From Myrica gale (lineage: Eukaryota > Streptophyta > Magnoliopsida > Fagales > Myricaceae), in the NCBI GenBank assembly GCA_963930655.1, contig OZ005618.1, forward strand, positions 23,534,501-23,598,500: a stretch of 64,000 bases of DNA, in the 5' to 3' direction. Made by a program: the position numbers and the translations under genes. The notes below the pieces were generated by a model, which worked only from the letters and a program-made list of their open reading frames with translations, did not search any database and was not told the origin of the DNA. Shown piece after piece: positions 1 through 13,300 of this stretch (the stretch's first letter is position 1; the number at the start of each line of letters is the position of its first letter).

Positions 1-1131
1 AGCAACATTCAAGATGTGTTGATGTTTTCTTTCAACAATCGAATTTTGTTGAGGTGTATAGATACAACTTTTATGATGAACTATTCCCTTTTGATGATAA
101 AAATCTGTCATTTCAAATTCCAATCCATTATCAGACCTCAAGGTTTTGATAGTGGTTTGAAATTGATTTTCAACTAAATGACAGAAAGCTTGAAGATACT
201 TTCTGGTTTCAGATTTGGTCTTCATGAGATAAACCCATGTACATCGTGAATAATCATCCACAATTGTTAGAAAATATAGGAAACCATCATGAGAATGGAC
301 TGGGAATGGTCCCCATATGTCAACATGGATGAGATGAAAAGGAAATGGTGAATGAGATTCACTATGTGGAAATGGTAATTTCTTTTGTTTGCCAAGGTGA
401 CAGATTGTACATGGTGAAGGAGTATGTGAATGAATCAATTCAGAATCAGTAAAAGAACTCTTTATTAATTGCATTCTAGAGTCAGACAAATGGCCCAATC
501 GACAGTGCCATAGAAAAGGAGAATTATTTGTACTGACATTACAAGATGAAAATTGTCTAGAAACAGAAGAAGATGTTGAGTTCTGCAGAAGGTGATATAG
601 TCCATGTGTGATTTCAGCAACTCCAATCGTCCTCCATCGAGTAAGGTCCTGGATATAACAGAATTTGTCAAGAAAGATTAGACAACATGGCATTTCAGAT
701 GTTAATTTGCTGGCTGAAATAAGATTGACAGAAAAATTAGGGATGTAAAGAACTTTGGTGAGAATAAGATCAGCCGTGAGGTTAACTGTACCAATGTGAG
801 TTGCAAAGACATGTTCTCCATTAGGAAGATTAATTTTGATATTAACAGAAGAGGTAATAGTGGTAAGAAGACTAATGGAACTGACCATATGGTCAGTTGC
901 ACCAGTGTCGAGAATCCATGATTTTGACAATGAAGAACATGTGAGAGAATGACATGAAGTGTTCTGAACATATGGTATATGTATAGAAGAAAGATGAGGT
1001 AACTCAGTAATGATGTTACCTGAGAAATTCGAGATTAAAGAAGAATTAGGTTGAGTGACAGATACTTGATTGACAGAAACAGAGTTGGGTGTGGACATGA
1101 AGTTCTGACTTTGGAGAGAAGAGATCAGGTT
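1..1131 (-). pseudogene. Copia pol, protease and integrase part, partial
   Basis: This frame stays open from the TAG at 1132 to the left window edge. It contains the retroviral-type aspartic protease motif WILDTGATDHM (near 925-890), then a GAG-pre-integrase zinc-binding segment with the WHCRLGHLS and CTICHLGK motifs (about 510-390). The integrase core follows, with the first catalytic aspartate in HVDIWGPF (about 330) and a second in LRSDNGLEF (about 145). The piece ends inside integrase. Because no functional start exists in this segment and it lies behind a stop codon, I class it as a partial, degenerate pol. Confidence 0.87.
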
Positions 1132-2149
1132 CTAACGTTGCTCTTGAAGAACAGATAACCCAGGTGTTGATTGATTCTCCTGGTCAGTGCTAGCAACATG
1201 GGCAGATGTGTTTCGATTCTTGGTAAATTTAAATCCTGGAGGAAAACCATGTAACCTGTAACACTTTTCCACTGTGTGACCAGGTTTGCCACAATGTGTG
1301 CAAGTTGGTTTTGAATTTGGCTTATGATTGGCTGTAAAATTTCGACCAGAGTTAGACCTTAAAGCCATAACAGCAACCTCTGAAGTAGAATTATGACCAA
1401 GCTGATCCTCTTCTTGAATCACTAAAGAGAAAACCTTGTTGATTTTAGGAAGGGGATCTGACAGTAGAACCTGTCCTCTTATATGTGTAAATCTATCATC
1501 GAGGCCCATGAGAAACTGAAGGATGAATTCTCTCTCTTGATTATCAAGAATGGACTTAGTAGCTTGACAATTAGACCCACACATACAAGGAGCAATAGGA
1601 CAGAAAGCTTGTAATTCATCCCAATAAACCTTCAACTTGGTAAAATATGTACTGACAGATGTGTTTTCCTGGGATAGAGTAGCAAAGTTCTTGCGTGTGT
1701 GAAATATGCGTGGGCCATTTGATTGAGTAAATCTTTCCTTCAATTCATTCCATAGATGTTTGGCAGAATCAACATACATAACAGAGGCAGAAATCTCTTT
1801 GGAAATGGAATTGAGTATCCATGATGTAACCATCATATTACAGCGGGACCAATTGAAGAATGATGAATGTTCTGGAGGTGGTTGAAGAATGGTACCATTG
1901 ATAAAATCCCAATTTGTTCTTGATAGTGAGAGCCATTGTCATAGACCGACTCCAGGTAGAGTAGTTCTGCGCACCAAGAAGCTGCTGGGAGACTAAGTTG
2001 ACACCAGGATTCTCGGCAACATGAAGATAGAAGGGGTTCGATGGATTATCATCCATTGAATGAGTTGAAAATGAAGAAGAATTAACAGCAGGAGATGAGA
2101 TTGGATTTTCAGAAGGAACTAGAGGAGGTTCCGGAACTGAAGAAGCCAT
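1132..2149 (-). pseudogene. Copia gag polyprotein, frameshifted
   Basis: The gag (capsid/nucleocapsid) protein packages element RNA. The N-terminal block (2149-1838) has the plant Copia gag signature LLGAQNYSTWSRSMTMAL. The second block (down to 1132) has the UBN2-type gag domain and a CCHC zinc knuckle, CTHCGKPGHTVEKC, spaced C-x2-C-x4-H-x4-C. The two blocks are in different frames because of one extra T (A on the plus strand) in the run at 1904-1907; without it the frame is continuous. The TAG at 1132-1134 ends gag in frame with the downstream protease. Confidence 0.9.
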
Positions 2150-2222
2150 GATTCAAAGATCGAGAATAGAGAGAGAGAAGAGATGTGAAGAGTAGCTGTG
2201 TGGAAAGTTCTATGTTGAAGAA

Positions 2223-2238
2223 AATTACTTTGATACCA
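2223..2238 (-). other. Primer binding site for the Copia element
   Basis: The minus strand reads TGGTATCAAAGTAATT. TGGTATCA is the usual plant Copia primer site, complementary to the 3' end of initiator tRNA-Met. It lies between the LTR and the gag start, as expected. Confidence 0.8.
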
Positions 2239-2249
2239 TTTTAGATTAA

Positions 2250-2380
2250 TGAATTGCTCTTTCATTTTACGTAATGAATAATACAACAGCCTCTCCTTTT
2301 ATACAATAACAGAGTAATAAAGTCGACTGACTAACTAATTTAGCAACTAACAACTTAACAGCTTAACAACTTACTTAACA
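2250..2380 (-). repeat. Short Copia LTR (131 bp)
   Basis: On the minus strand the segment begins TGTTAAGTAAGTTG and ends with CA, contains a TATA-like box (TATAAAAGGAG) and lies directly upstream of the primer binding site and gag. Bounds are inferred from the TG...CA ends because the partner LTR is outside the window. The gap of about 11 bp between the LTR end and the primer site is a little long, so the inner border may be a few bases off. Confidence 0.65.
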
Positions 2381-3769
2381 GTATTTAATATGTTTGAAAA
2401 AAGTTTTCGGCAATGGTGTTTTCTTTCTATCCTGCTAGTAACAGCTCAGTAGAGCTGTCACTAAGTGTCAACTTTCTCATTTTCTATGCACTGCATATAT
2501 CAACTCTTAGGGGGGAAAAACAAAAGAAACAAACTGCCTGACAAGACCTCGTTCCACCCGCGAAACCGGAAAAGGGTAATCTATTGGCTGTTGGTCATAC
2601 TTTTGTTTGGATAAGATGAAAGTGACATGATAATTATCCACTTGACTGTTTTTCGTTTGTTTATTGCTAGATCAGAGATGAGCAATATCTAAAGCCGAGA
2701 CTGGGCCCCATATCTTTGTTCAATTTTTCAAGCAATAATATTGATTTAGAATAATTTTCAAACCAATGCCGTTTTCTGTTTTCCTACCAACCCAAAAATT
2801 AAAAGAGTAAGAGCTAAACCTTGGTTAGGGTCTACCGGGCTTGGGTAGCAAGCCATCTAAGAGGGGATGAATGCATATATTGGATTCTCGATCTCGGGGG
2901 TCTAATCCTGGATTTCTCTATCTTCAGAGTCGTTTTGTTAACGTGTAGCATTATTAACAATTTATTAATATTTAGATCTATATTTTAATAAAAAAAATAC
3001 ACTTCTTTATTTTGATTACTAACTTTTTAAAAATATCTTCAGTCGCTTCTTTATTTTAATTATTTACTTTTACTATTCTATTAAAATATTATTTTAAAAA
3101 TTTCTCTATTCTTTCTTTAAAATTTTATATTTTTAAATATTCGTAACGATTATATTTTTAAATATTTATCTTATCTTAAAAATTTGAATTTTTTAAATTG
3201 TCTTTTTCTAACGGTTATATTTTTAAAATTTTGTTTTATTCCAATTTTCGTATTTTAAAATTAGTGAAGAATGAATTTTTTTTATATTTATTATGATAAC
3301 AAATTATTTATTAAGGAAAAATTATTTTATAATTATTTATTGGACTAAAACTTTGAAACGATTTGTGACATGCAAAAAGAAATGGGAGCAAAATATAAAT
3401 TTATGAGAGAGAGAGAGTGGGGGAGAGAGAAATGAAATAGAAATTATATTAATATTTTAATATGAAGAAGTGAACCGTAGTTATCTAAAAATAGATAACT
3501 ACTGTTCATTTGTTAAATTTTTTAGTTAACTTTTTTTAAAATAGAGAAACTACAAAAACATATATTTTAGTCATTTGACTATTTTAGTCTGTTCTAACTA
3601 AAAAGTTAGAATAGAGAAATTATGCTCTTAAGAGTTAATAGATGCAATTAGATTTTTTTTAATAAATAAAAATTAGATGCATATATTAGATCTTTGTTAC
3701 CTAAACAAGGATCCTCTATCCCCATCTTCTCGTTCCGTTCTCATACTCAGTCGCAGTGGCAGCTAAGAA
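2381..3769. other. Intergenic, AT-rich, no gene seen
   Basis: No coding signal on either strand. From about 2940 to 3660 it is very AT-rich with short homopolymers and a small GA-rich patch near 3400. The last 100 bases before 3770 are CT-rich and are the likely promoter and 5' leader of the next gene. Confidence 0.6.
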
Positions 3770-6375
3770 ATGCTTCGTTCATTTGTACAAACCACCTCCA
3801 CCACCAGCACTACGTTCACATCACCCTATGAATGCAAGAATGCCAAGTCTCCCATTTCGCTGCCCAAGACCCTATTTCCTGAGTTTCGAACTGAACCCGC
3901 TAGAGCCTTCAAAAGGCTACTTTATTTGAGTAAAAGATCACGTACTAAGAGAACCAAGAAGTCCACACCCACCCCTTCTATTACCACTCATGCTTCTTTG
4001 ATTGAGGCTCCTTTTTTATGGGCTGGTAGGCTTTGCATCTTCTACGCCCTCTTAAAGACTGGCTTGGCTGGATCTCCATCGAACCCTCTTTTCTCAGGTC
4101 TAGTACTTCTACTACTGTATTGATGAGATTGATTTATTTTTCGAGTAGTATCAAATCCTTTTTATTTGTTGTCTCGTTTTGGATCTCGGGTGTTTCCTGA
4201 TCGAAGCTGTTAACTTTGTGGCGTTATTATTTGATGCAGAGTTGGAAGCCGGTGGCGCTGGTGATGGTGAAACTGGTGATTTGGGTTTCTCTAGGTGGTT
4301 GGATAGCGTACAAGGGAAACCAGGTTCGAGGGTTTGGCTATACTTGCCTTTATTTCTTTCTTTTTTTCGTGCTTATAATTGCTCACATTGCTAAAGTAAT
4401 GCATTTTGCTTGCCCTCTGTTTTAGATTGCTGACAAACTTGGGAAGAGTGTATCGAAAATTGAAGTTCTTGTTTGAATTTGTTCAATATTACCTCAAGAG
4501 AGTAAATACAAAGGGTATTATCCTTGCTTTGCAAGGCTTCTGCATGAGGCATAGAAGAATTGATTATTTGTTGAAAATGGGAATTCCCGGGTTTTAATTA
4601 CCCAAAAAAAAGTTTCCTCCGTTGTCCAGATATTTATTACAAAGGGGACCAATGAAAGGAATACCTGGATGGCTCAGAAGCAGAACAAAGAGGGAAAAAA
4701 AAAAGACAGAAATGCACAGGAGATGCATTTTTTCATTCTTTATTTTTTCGAATACTTCTTATGCACAGAGTTAGTGACATTAGGATAATCCCTTGAATTA
4801 GGAAAGGTTTAGTGGATTTCAGTGGTAATAAGCAATTTTGATAAAACATTCAAGGTCTTTCAGCCTGTGGTTAATTATTGCAGTTCATGAGAATTGTTTC
4901 ATGAGAAATCTGAAAGTTATAGTCATCAAATTTTCTTTTTGAAACAGCCAGTCAATCTGGTAATGTATGGCTATGAAAGCATCAGTGGCTCAAGGTCCAC
5001 TTAAGAATTACAAAGGAATGTGTCAAGAATTTGGCCAAGTATATTATGGGGAGAGTAAAACGAAAAATATTGTTCAGTAAGTAGAGAAGTTTTTGACATT
5101 GAACACTGATTGAGCAGCTCCATTGCGATTACTGTATAATGTATTTTACTCAAATATGGAATTGACTTGTTATTAACAAGTTGGAGAACATAATGGAATA
5201 CCAGATCATCCTCGAGCAATTTTGTTTTTCTACCTAGAAGGTGTTCCTATTGAAGAACAGCCGGAAGTGGAACAAAATTTATCTTTTGTGGTGTTTATGA
5301 TGCTAAAGGCTGAAAGCACTCATCAGGAGGAAAATTTAATCGGATTTTTTTTTGGCTTTTGATATAAGAATTGTGGTTTATATATACTCGTGTCAACAAG
5401 AATTGCTTGCTGTTTTAGTGAACTAAAGGATCAGTGATTTCTGTGCGTCTGACATGTTGAGTGCCTGATGACCGAAAAGGTGACGCCCAAGATTATTAAT
5501 TAGCTGTCCTGTGTAGGAGTCGTCTTAGTAGCACTAAAGAGTGTAATGGAGAATCTTTTTTTGTGTATCAACTGGAGGATGAAACTATGAGATGAGTGAT
5601 GGGGGAGAGAAACAAAGTGATTTGTTCATCTCACCTTTTGAACTCATACTTAACAGTGTATGAGTGTTTGGATATCTGAATGTAAAAGGGAGAAACATGT
5701 CCATGAAACATTTCTGTAGTGACTGGGTTTCTTAGGTGCTCTGCATGAATGTATTCATTATGAAGATTGTTCCTACACTACGCCAATATAAGTGTTTGCT
5801 GATTTATTAAAAATAAAATAAAAAATGTAGTCATATGCTCATTCCAGCCTGTTGAACAGGGAATGAAGAAGCTGATAGAAGGAAATTAGTGAGCAAATGG
5901 CATCCTACAACAAAGGGTACACTGAAAAGGAACTACAGAGTAGCATCTAAAACTGAGGGGAGGCGCCTACTTAAAGCCATTGCATCCCTGTTGTCAGATG
6001 ATGATCACTTCAGAGATGCCACTTCCCACAAGGTATTGCAGATTTCTTGAATTATTATCTAGAACCTTGAATCCTTTCTTCTTTATTGCATTCTCTTATC
6101 TGTTCCGTCCAATGTATTTTCCTACTCAAAAGTTACTAGTTTTAGACTCTGGATTAAATATTTGGATTTTGCATTTGCAGGGTTGTCAAATTCGGAGGGA
6201 GAGTGCTCATGGAGAAAGTGTTTGTTGCAACAACGTGAGGGCTCTGTTTGATGAGCTCCCGACACCCCACCTCATTGTGGAAATCACTCCTTTTCCAGCC
6301 GGGCCTCTCACAGAAAAGGATTACACGAAGGCTGAGAAACTGGAGAGGGTGCTCAAATCTGGTCCTTCTATTTAA
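3770..6375 (+). CDS. Conserved plant protein, probably plastid-targeted (259 aa), function unknown
   Basis: Four exons: 3770-4097, 4240-4323, 5860-6032 and 6181-6375. All junctions are GT-AG, phases match (1, 1, 0), and the sum is 780 bases with the stop. The N-terminus is rich in Ser/Thr and basic residues and poor in acids, as in a chloroplast transit peptide. It is followed by a hydrophobic stretch near residues 82-102 (APFLWAGRLCIFYALLKTG). The C-terminal 150 residues are the conserved core, with KWHPTTKGTLKRNYRV, LLKAIASLLSDDDHF and ESAHGESVCCNNVRALFDEL. I recognise this as a conserved land-plant family annotated as chloroplast protein of unknown function, but cannot name a biochemical role. 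Intron 2 is long (1536 bp). The frame is intact and the gene looks functional. The next gene is convergent. Confidence 0.82.
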
Positions 6376-7310
6376 GTCATCTCTGAAAACACGCAACTTT
6401 GTATGTAAGCAGTGTTAGCCATGTACATAGTAAATCTCAAGCACCATTCTCTAAGGCAATGCACTTCAATCGGGACTAGGCTACCATCAAGGCTCAATTT
6501 TCCATCTTTCACAAAAATCATTTGTCGTTATTCCTTTTCTGCTACGTTAAACTCGGTCTATGCAAATTCATATATAAATCAACGGTAGAAGTGTCCCATT
6601 TCAGGTTGGTGGAGAAATACTTGCAGGCGGTTCTGGCAGAACAGCAGTTGAAGCGGATTCAAACGCAATTCTATATAGCTGATAGCAGTAACTTCATTAG
6701 CATGCATCATAAACAAAAATAAACAAAAAAAAAAGTAAACTGACAAACACCACAAGACACTTGGGAAAAAAAAAAAAGACACCACAGGACAGCAGCCCAA
6801 GATCATACCCTTAATACTAATCGCAACAGAAGCCTACAGCACCAACAAGTTGCGAGAAATCCCTTATTCCTCTTTCCGTCTTTCGACTAGGGACTATGGT
6901 GCTCTTATACTAGTTCATCTTCAATCACTCATTCAAAATTCGGCACGGGCTAATACCGCAAAATAACAGTAAGTTGTTCCGAATGAGGTATGCCCCTTTG
7001 TCTGAAGGCCATATTGTTCTGATACAAATTCAAACACAACTCAAATTCAAAGTGCACCACAGAGAAATGGGGACTGACGGACAATGACAATGAAAGAAAA
7101 CGATACAATCAGCTTCAAAAAATTATGCTGCAACAAAGTCAGTTGGTATCAGAAATTAGAATACAGAGGATATATGTCACTTCTGTAGACCCCTAACATC
7201 TATACTCCTCTTTGGGGACTACAGGCACTTCAAATGGTTAGCTGAAAAGTGTTGTACTAACTCCATATTATTTCACTCCAACCAAGCTCTTTGAATCCTT
7301 GTACCATGGA
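6376..7310. other. Convergent 3' UTR region
   Basis: This is the space between the stop codons of two genes facing each other. It should hold both 3' UTRs and polyadenylation sites. A-rich runs lie at 6720-6780. No coding feature is supported. Confidence 0.6.
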
Positions 7311-10300
7311 TTAATGTCCCATTTTCTCCCCCTCCGCCTTTGAGGTAGACACGGAAGTGGGTGAGAATGGATCATAAATTTGCTGTCCTCCAGGTTTAGA
7401 AGCAGGCCTACTAGAAGCAAAGGAGAATGCGCTGCCAAATTGTTGTTGATTTGGAGCCAAGAGATGATCTGTCCTAGTCATGCGAGCTGGATAATTGTGT
7501 TGAAGTTGCAGAGAACTGGATGTCCTGGGAGCAAAAGGACCAGGCAAACTGGTCATTTGGGGAGCCGGACTGAAGTATCTTGTGCCCACTTGTGGAAGAG
7601 GACTCCAAGGTTCAACATTCGCATTTGGAATTGATGGAAGTCTGGGTGGACCCATTGGTGTTCTGGCAAAGGGACCAGCAGATACAGGACGTTGAGGCTC
7701 ACTTACCAGATTGCTGAAATGTAGCCTCTGAAATACCTGATTGACAGGTTGAGTTGTTCTGGGGGCAGCCAACTGGAAAGGTGGTACCTGAGGTGTTGGA
7801 TGCTGCACCTGTGGTGCACTCTGAGTAGCAGGCTGACTGCTTGATAGGGGAAATGTTTGGGACACTGTATTCTGTGGGCGGTGAGGTAGAAAAGTGAAAT
7901 TGCCAGAACTTGGAGCTGACACTGTTGGTGGTTTTATGGCATTGAAGTTTGGTGTACTGGTGGACACAGAATTTGGTATTCCTGATTGCAGAGGTAAAGG
8001 TGGTTGTGTGGATGATCCAAGTGAAGGAATTGGTGCAGATCCAAATCCAGGGTTTATAGATGAATTAGGTATAGGTGCAGGTGATTGGTGTAGAGTAGCT
8101 GAAAATGCAACTGGATGCCCCCCTTGAGGAGGTGGATTTGATGCAAAATGAAGAGCTGCAATAGGACGGTTCACAGAGGCACTAGAAAGCTGGGGAGTGG
8201 ATGGCCTAGATGGAAAGATGACAGGTGACATCAAACTGGCAGTAGAATGAGGCCTGTTGGGTTGAACCATCTGTGGAGCCATCTGCCCCATGTTGCTCCG
8301 ACCTAGGGATGCTGAAGCACTAGCACTTCCAGGGACTCCAGACCATAAGCTCGAGCTTCCAGTAGGCGGCTGAGTTCGGTCAAGTATTGATCTGGGTGGA
8401 ATACTAGAAGACATTGATTGAGGAAGTGAAGACATTAATGGTCCTGTGATAAAGGTTGGCCTTGCTGATATGTGTTGGCTACCAGTAAACGGAAATGGAG
8501 CTGAAATAGTAGGCTGAGCAGCTGAGTGCTGTAAAGCCATCATCAAAGGATTTCTCAGAGGGCCGACATGACCTAGTGTGCTAGTTTGAACCATGTAAGA
8601 AACTTGTGATGGTGCCTGAGGTCCAGGGAGAACAGGTGGATTTTGGAGAATTGAGCCGAGTCCAGTAGCTGGAGTTGGTCGAGGCCCAAACATGTAAGGC
8701 ATGTTTGAAGGATTCGATGACGATAATTGGACTGGATTGTTGAGAAGTTGGGATGAAGAATTCGGAAGGGGAATGAGACCAAGAGATTCCCCTGATGGGA
8801 ACCATGGTCCAGGGAATTGAGCTTGACCTTGGAAAGGGTTATGTGTAGGTCCAGCAACTGGTTGCAGTACTACCTGATTTACTGCAGCAATAGAAACCAT
8901 ATTGGAGGTGGATGCATCCTGGCTTTGCGTGAGAACATCTACAGTATCCACAGAAACTGAAGTAGAGGTGGAAACAGCAGTAAGATTTCCCTAGATAAAA
9001 TGGAATGACTGTTAGCATTATGAATCATGTAAAAACAAAACCCAGCAACATGAGAATAAATCAATAAAACACTATACGATCTTGAACAAAATTAAACTCA
9101 CTGATACTGAGGTGACTAGAAGTTCAATTATGGAGACTGCAGCATCAACTTTCTCAAATGTCTCAGCTGATATTTCAACATATAACTCTTCATATGCACA
9201 AAGGAACTCATTTCCATCAGATGCTTTAATTTCTTCCTGCAAATGAATATGTTAACAAAAGGAAAGAACACAAGTAAACACTGCGAGATTTTGGTTACAT
9301 CTTTGAGTAAACAGTTCAGGGTAGATCTTCGTGAGGTTGAAACATATCTCAGGGAGTCAGAGAATAAAGAGATTTAACAAGAGGAAGATATCACCGAAAA
9401 TTCTATGCTCAAATACCTCCATAATTTTTAACCAACGAATTACCTTCTTTCCGGTCTCTGCTTTGGTACCATAAAGTTGTATTTTGGCTCCAGTTTCCTA
9501 CAATGCATATTGTAGATGAGAATAGGGTATTAACGAATTTGTCCACAAAAGCTCACCAATTATTAGCACATTGTTGTTCCAGAGATAAACCAAACTTCTT
9601 ACTTTTTCTAATCGCCTTTGATTATCACCTCCAGGACCAAATATTAGGCCAACAAAATTGAATCCAGGATATTCTTTGACCTGTAGAAGCAGCATGTAAG
9701 AGAATACAAGTAACATCAGTGTCAGCAAAACTTGAGATCTAGACTACACGCCCATACCAAAATGAAACTAATAGCTTGTTCATTATACTAGAGAGAGAGA
9801 GATGCATTTACGTTCTTAGAACTTTCATGTCTAAAATTTTATTCTCAAAGCAATCAGACTAATAACACACATAAACGGACAGAGAAACATGCAGGCAAGA
9901 GAGTCAGCTCCCTATACTGTGATGCAACTATGTAGTATCTTATTCGTTTACACCTATTCTGTTCAAAAAGAAAGCAAGATATCTTTCTCCTACACGGTTA
10001 AGAGTACAAAACAATCTTTTGCTGGCCAAAGTACTTCCCTCGCCACCTTAATGCCTGCAACATTCCCCAAGATTACCTTTAAATCTTTTAACTAGCACAG
10101 TTCTATGCAAGCCAGAAAATGATTTCGGGGTTCTCTAATACAATCAAGCAAAGAAACTCACCAATTAGTAGTGATACAGGCCACTTTCTTCCTCATAGAC
10201 AGTTTCTTAACTAAACATTCATTCCAATGTCCAAGATGGAGATTGGCCTACACTTCCTTGGAAGGAACATAACCCATTCTAGAAAAATTGCACAATATCT

Positions 10301-13300
10301 CCAACCTCTTTCCAAGGGACCAAATATTCTCTCCTAAAAAGATCAGACAAGTAGCCAAGTAGCCAAGTCCAAGTAGCCAAGTCCTATTAGTTTTAAGTAC
10401 AATTCTGTAATGCCTTTACTCTTATAAGAAGAAACGACATGCCTATCTTTAATCATTTCTTTACCACAACTAGTCTTTAACCTTCTTCACCATATAGATT
10501 GATCAAATCACATTATTCAAGCGTTATCTCAATTATGTATTTTGTTTTAAACTGTCAGTTCTAGTAGTAGACATTCAATAATATATTTGAGAGAAGACAT
10601 CTTTCCGATGGGGTTCTCTCGGTGTTTTAGAATAGAAGCCAAAGAATTTCAAGTCTCAGTCAGTGCTGGTGGTACGATCAAGGTGTCTGAATGGAGTAGA
10701 AAGGGTTATAGCACTATTTCCTTAGGTCGTTTGGTGCTGTTTGGTTGGCAAACTTGGCCGGCAAGTTGCTGGCGGCTGCTGTTGATAGTCCTTTTTCGTT
10801 GAAGTTCAACAAAGTTTCCAGAGCATTTCTGGCTCAGAGGTGTGGGAATAAGGAGGGGCGTTTTGTCGCTATCATTGAGTATGGGCAAGGTCGACGTAGA
10901 GGGGCAATTACGATCCCAGAAGGTGTCGATGGGAGAGGTTGGATTTTCTTGGCTGATTGTTTTCAGGCTGTTGTCGATTTTCTGGGCACTTCTAGGCGAG
11001 GAGGATCATCGTCGAATGATGAGGGCTGGAGGATAGGTGTCTCATTTGCCGATGCCGTTAAGAGGAATCCTCTGCCAGTCTTCGGCATGCTTCATTCAAA
11101 CTTTGAAGCCAAGCCGAAAGTTGCAGAGGGGTCTGGCGCTACGTTTGCGCATGCGACGAAAAGGGCGGTGCCTGCCATTATGGCAGCTAACAGTTCAGGT
11201 CCCAAGGGGGGGGCGCATTAATGCGTTGCCGTTGGAGCATTCAGGTGAGGCGTTCTGTTTGAAGCATTTTCGAACTACTCATGGGCCTAAAAGCGGAATT
11301 GGAGGCCCTAATTCAGGCCTTTAGTCCGAGGGTGAGGCTGGTTCTCCTAGTTTGGGCCTCGACTGTAAGGATTGTGGGGGTAAGGCTCAGTTTTCGTTGA
11401 GCCAAGCTGTCTTCCGAAAGGGCTGGGCTGGATATCATTTTATGTGGGCCCAGTGACGTGAGTGGAGGGTCGGAGCTTAGTTCTTTTGATTCGGATGGGG
11501 TGGAATGCAGAGCGGTGGACCCCGTGGGTTTTGGGCTGCCCGACCCAATGTCTACGGGAGACATCGTGGGCCCCCAGTTAACCGACCCGGAGGTGGTCCA
11601 TGTCCATCCGCTTCGGGAGGATGGGTCGACATTGTCTGGGGTGGCAGTGGGTCCAGCCGGTGTTCTGCCGTCGCCGGGAGCTCCTGTCGACTCTGATCGA
11701 CCATCGCCTAGCTTCCAGATTCCCGATCTGTCGCCTGGACTTCTCGCACAAGCCAGCGAGCTGGCGGGAGACACCCCACTCCAGTCGTCGGTGGTAGGGG
11801 GCCCGCCAGTGTCTTCTGTGGCTGACGGCGAAGCCTGGAGGCTGTTCTGGAGCCAGAGTCTCCTCCGGTAGATCTCCAGGTGTTCAGAGTTGATGGGTTG
11901 GAGTTGTCGCATGGTGAGCCTGGGGTCCTTCATCAAGTGGGTCTGCAGTTGGGCTTGTTGAAGACCCGGCCCAGAGGGAATCTTTTGTTGTAGAAGGCCC
12001 GAGCACGCTGGAGGTGCCGACCCACCCGAAGCCTTCACTTGGCGGTAGGCTCGACGGCACGGTGCCCACCCCCAGTTGTCGGCAGCAGGTATCTCGTTGG
12101 CGTTGTCTAAGGTTGGAGGTGAGGGCCTCGTTGTCTTGCCAGCACCGGTCTCCTCTCCGGCAACCATGCTCTTGGGCCCGAATGGGTCTGTTCAGCTCCC
12201 GGAGTCGCTGGAGCCGCAGGGTTTGGTCCGGTTGGCAACAGAACTTGCCGACGACTTATGTGGAAGGGTTGTGGTTTCTCTCTCGGGGGAGGGTCGGGCT
12301 TTGCTGGATGGAAGTCGTGGGTGTTCAACTCCTACAGAACTTGATGGGGACTCTCACCACAAGGCAGATTTTGAAAGTGAAGAGGGCCTGCCGAGTGTCA
12401 ATAGGGCAAAAGGTAGGGCGATGGTTTTAGTGGTAGATGTTGCACTAGAGAGGGCTCGGGCAGGGGTGGACCTTTCTCCCGAGGCTTGTTTGGGTGGCCC
12501 GGAGGTGGGGGAGTGTTTGTGGTTGGTTTGTGTTGAGAGCTTAATTGGACCAGATTTGGCGTCAAATTCTCAAAAATTGGAGGATGGTGAGTTTCTGGGC
12601 GATGATGAGAGGGAGTTGGCGTATGGGTTTGTGGATGAACCTTCGACCGAACCCTTGGCGGTTAGTTTCCCTCATAAAGCGTTGGGGGGAGAATCTTCGG
12701 CGTGGGTCTTGGAGATGGTTTCCTCTGTGGGTCACATGATTGGGGTGTCGTGTGATGGTCAAGAGGAAAAGCTGAGGGATCTCTTTGCAGCGTTGGAACG
12801 CGATCGGGTGCAGCCTCGTTCGAAAACGTCTAGAAAATCAGGGGGAGGATGCTCAGGGAGTTGAAGGGCTTTAAGTCTTTGGTGAACTATGAAGGGCCTT
12901 CTTCGATCGCTAGGAAGACTGTGAGCTTTGGGCTGGACTGCTAGGGGTCTCGTTTGTGTGGCTATAGGTTTGCGGGTGGGTGGGAGTTCTTCGGAGAGTT
13001 TTGTTGGCTAGTGGGTTGAGGGTGCTTTGTTGGTTAGTGGGTTGAGGGTGGTTGGGAGTTCATGGCACTCTTTGGGCCTTTGTGTTCCCTTTTCTGGTTT
13101 CCCGTTTTTATTTGTTTTCTAATTTGTTTGTGTTAGGATTCTTCAGTATTTTCTCTTGTACTGTTGACTTTGTTGTTGTGTGTTTCGTATTTTCTTCTTC
13201 TTAATATATATATTTGAGCATAACACCTCTTTTCTTAACAATAGTTTACCTATAATGCCAAATTCATCTTGTCAAGATATATCAAATGTGCATTTGTATC

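Larger units (their letters stand above)
1..2380 (-). mobile_element. Ty1/Copia LTR retrotransposon, 5' part, degenerate
   Basis: Reading the minus strand from 2380 leftwards, the order is a short LTR (2380-2250), a tRNA-Met-type primer binding site (about 2238-2223), gag (2149-1132), then protease and integrase running off the left edge of the window. Gag before protease before integrase is the Copia order. Reverse transcriptase, RNase H and the second LTR would lie outside the window. The copy is not fully functional: gag carries a one-base frameshift near 1904-1907 and an in-frame TAG (1132-1134) separates gag from pol. The pol frame is otherwise open to the window edge, so the element is fairly young. 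Confidence 0.92.

Noticed and set aside
2820-2940. A tRNA- or SINE-like segment (GGGTAGCAAGCC..., GGATTCTCGATCTC)
   Set aside because: The possible A and B boxes are poor and no cloverleaf or repeat ends could be drawn.
11313-12167. A 284-codon open frame on the minus strand in the GC-rich insert
   Set aside because: It is antisense to the ORF1-like blocks. Long chance frames are expected in GC-rich sequence, and its composition (Pro/Ser/Thr) shows no domain.
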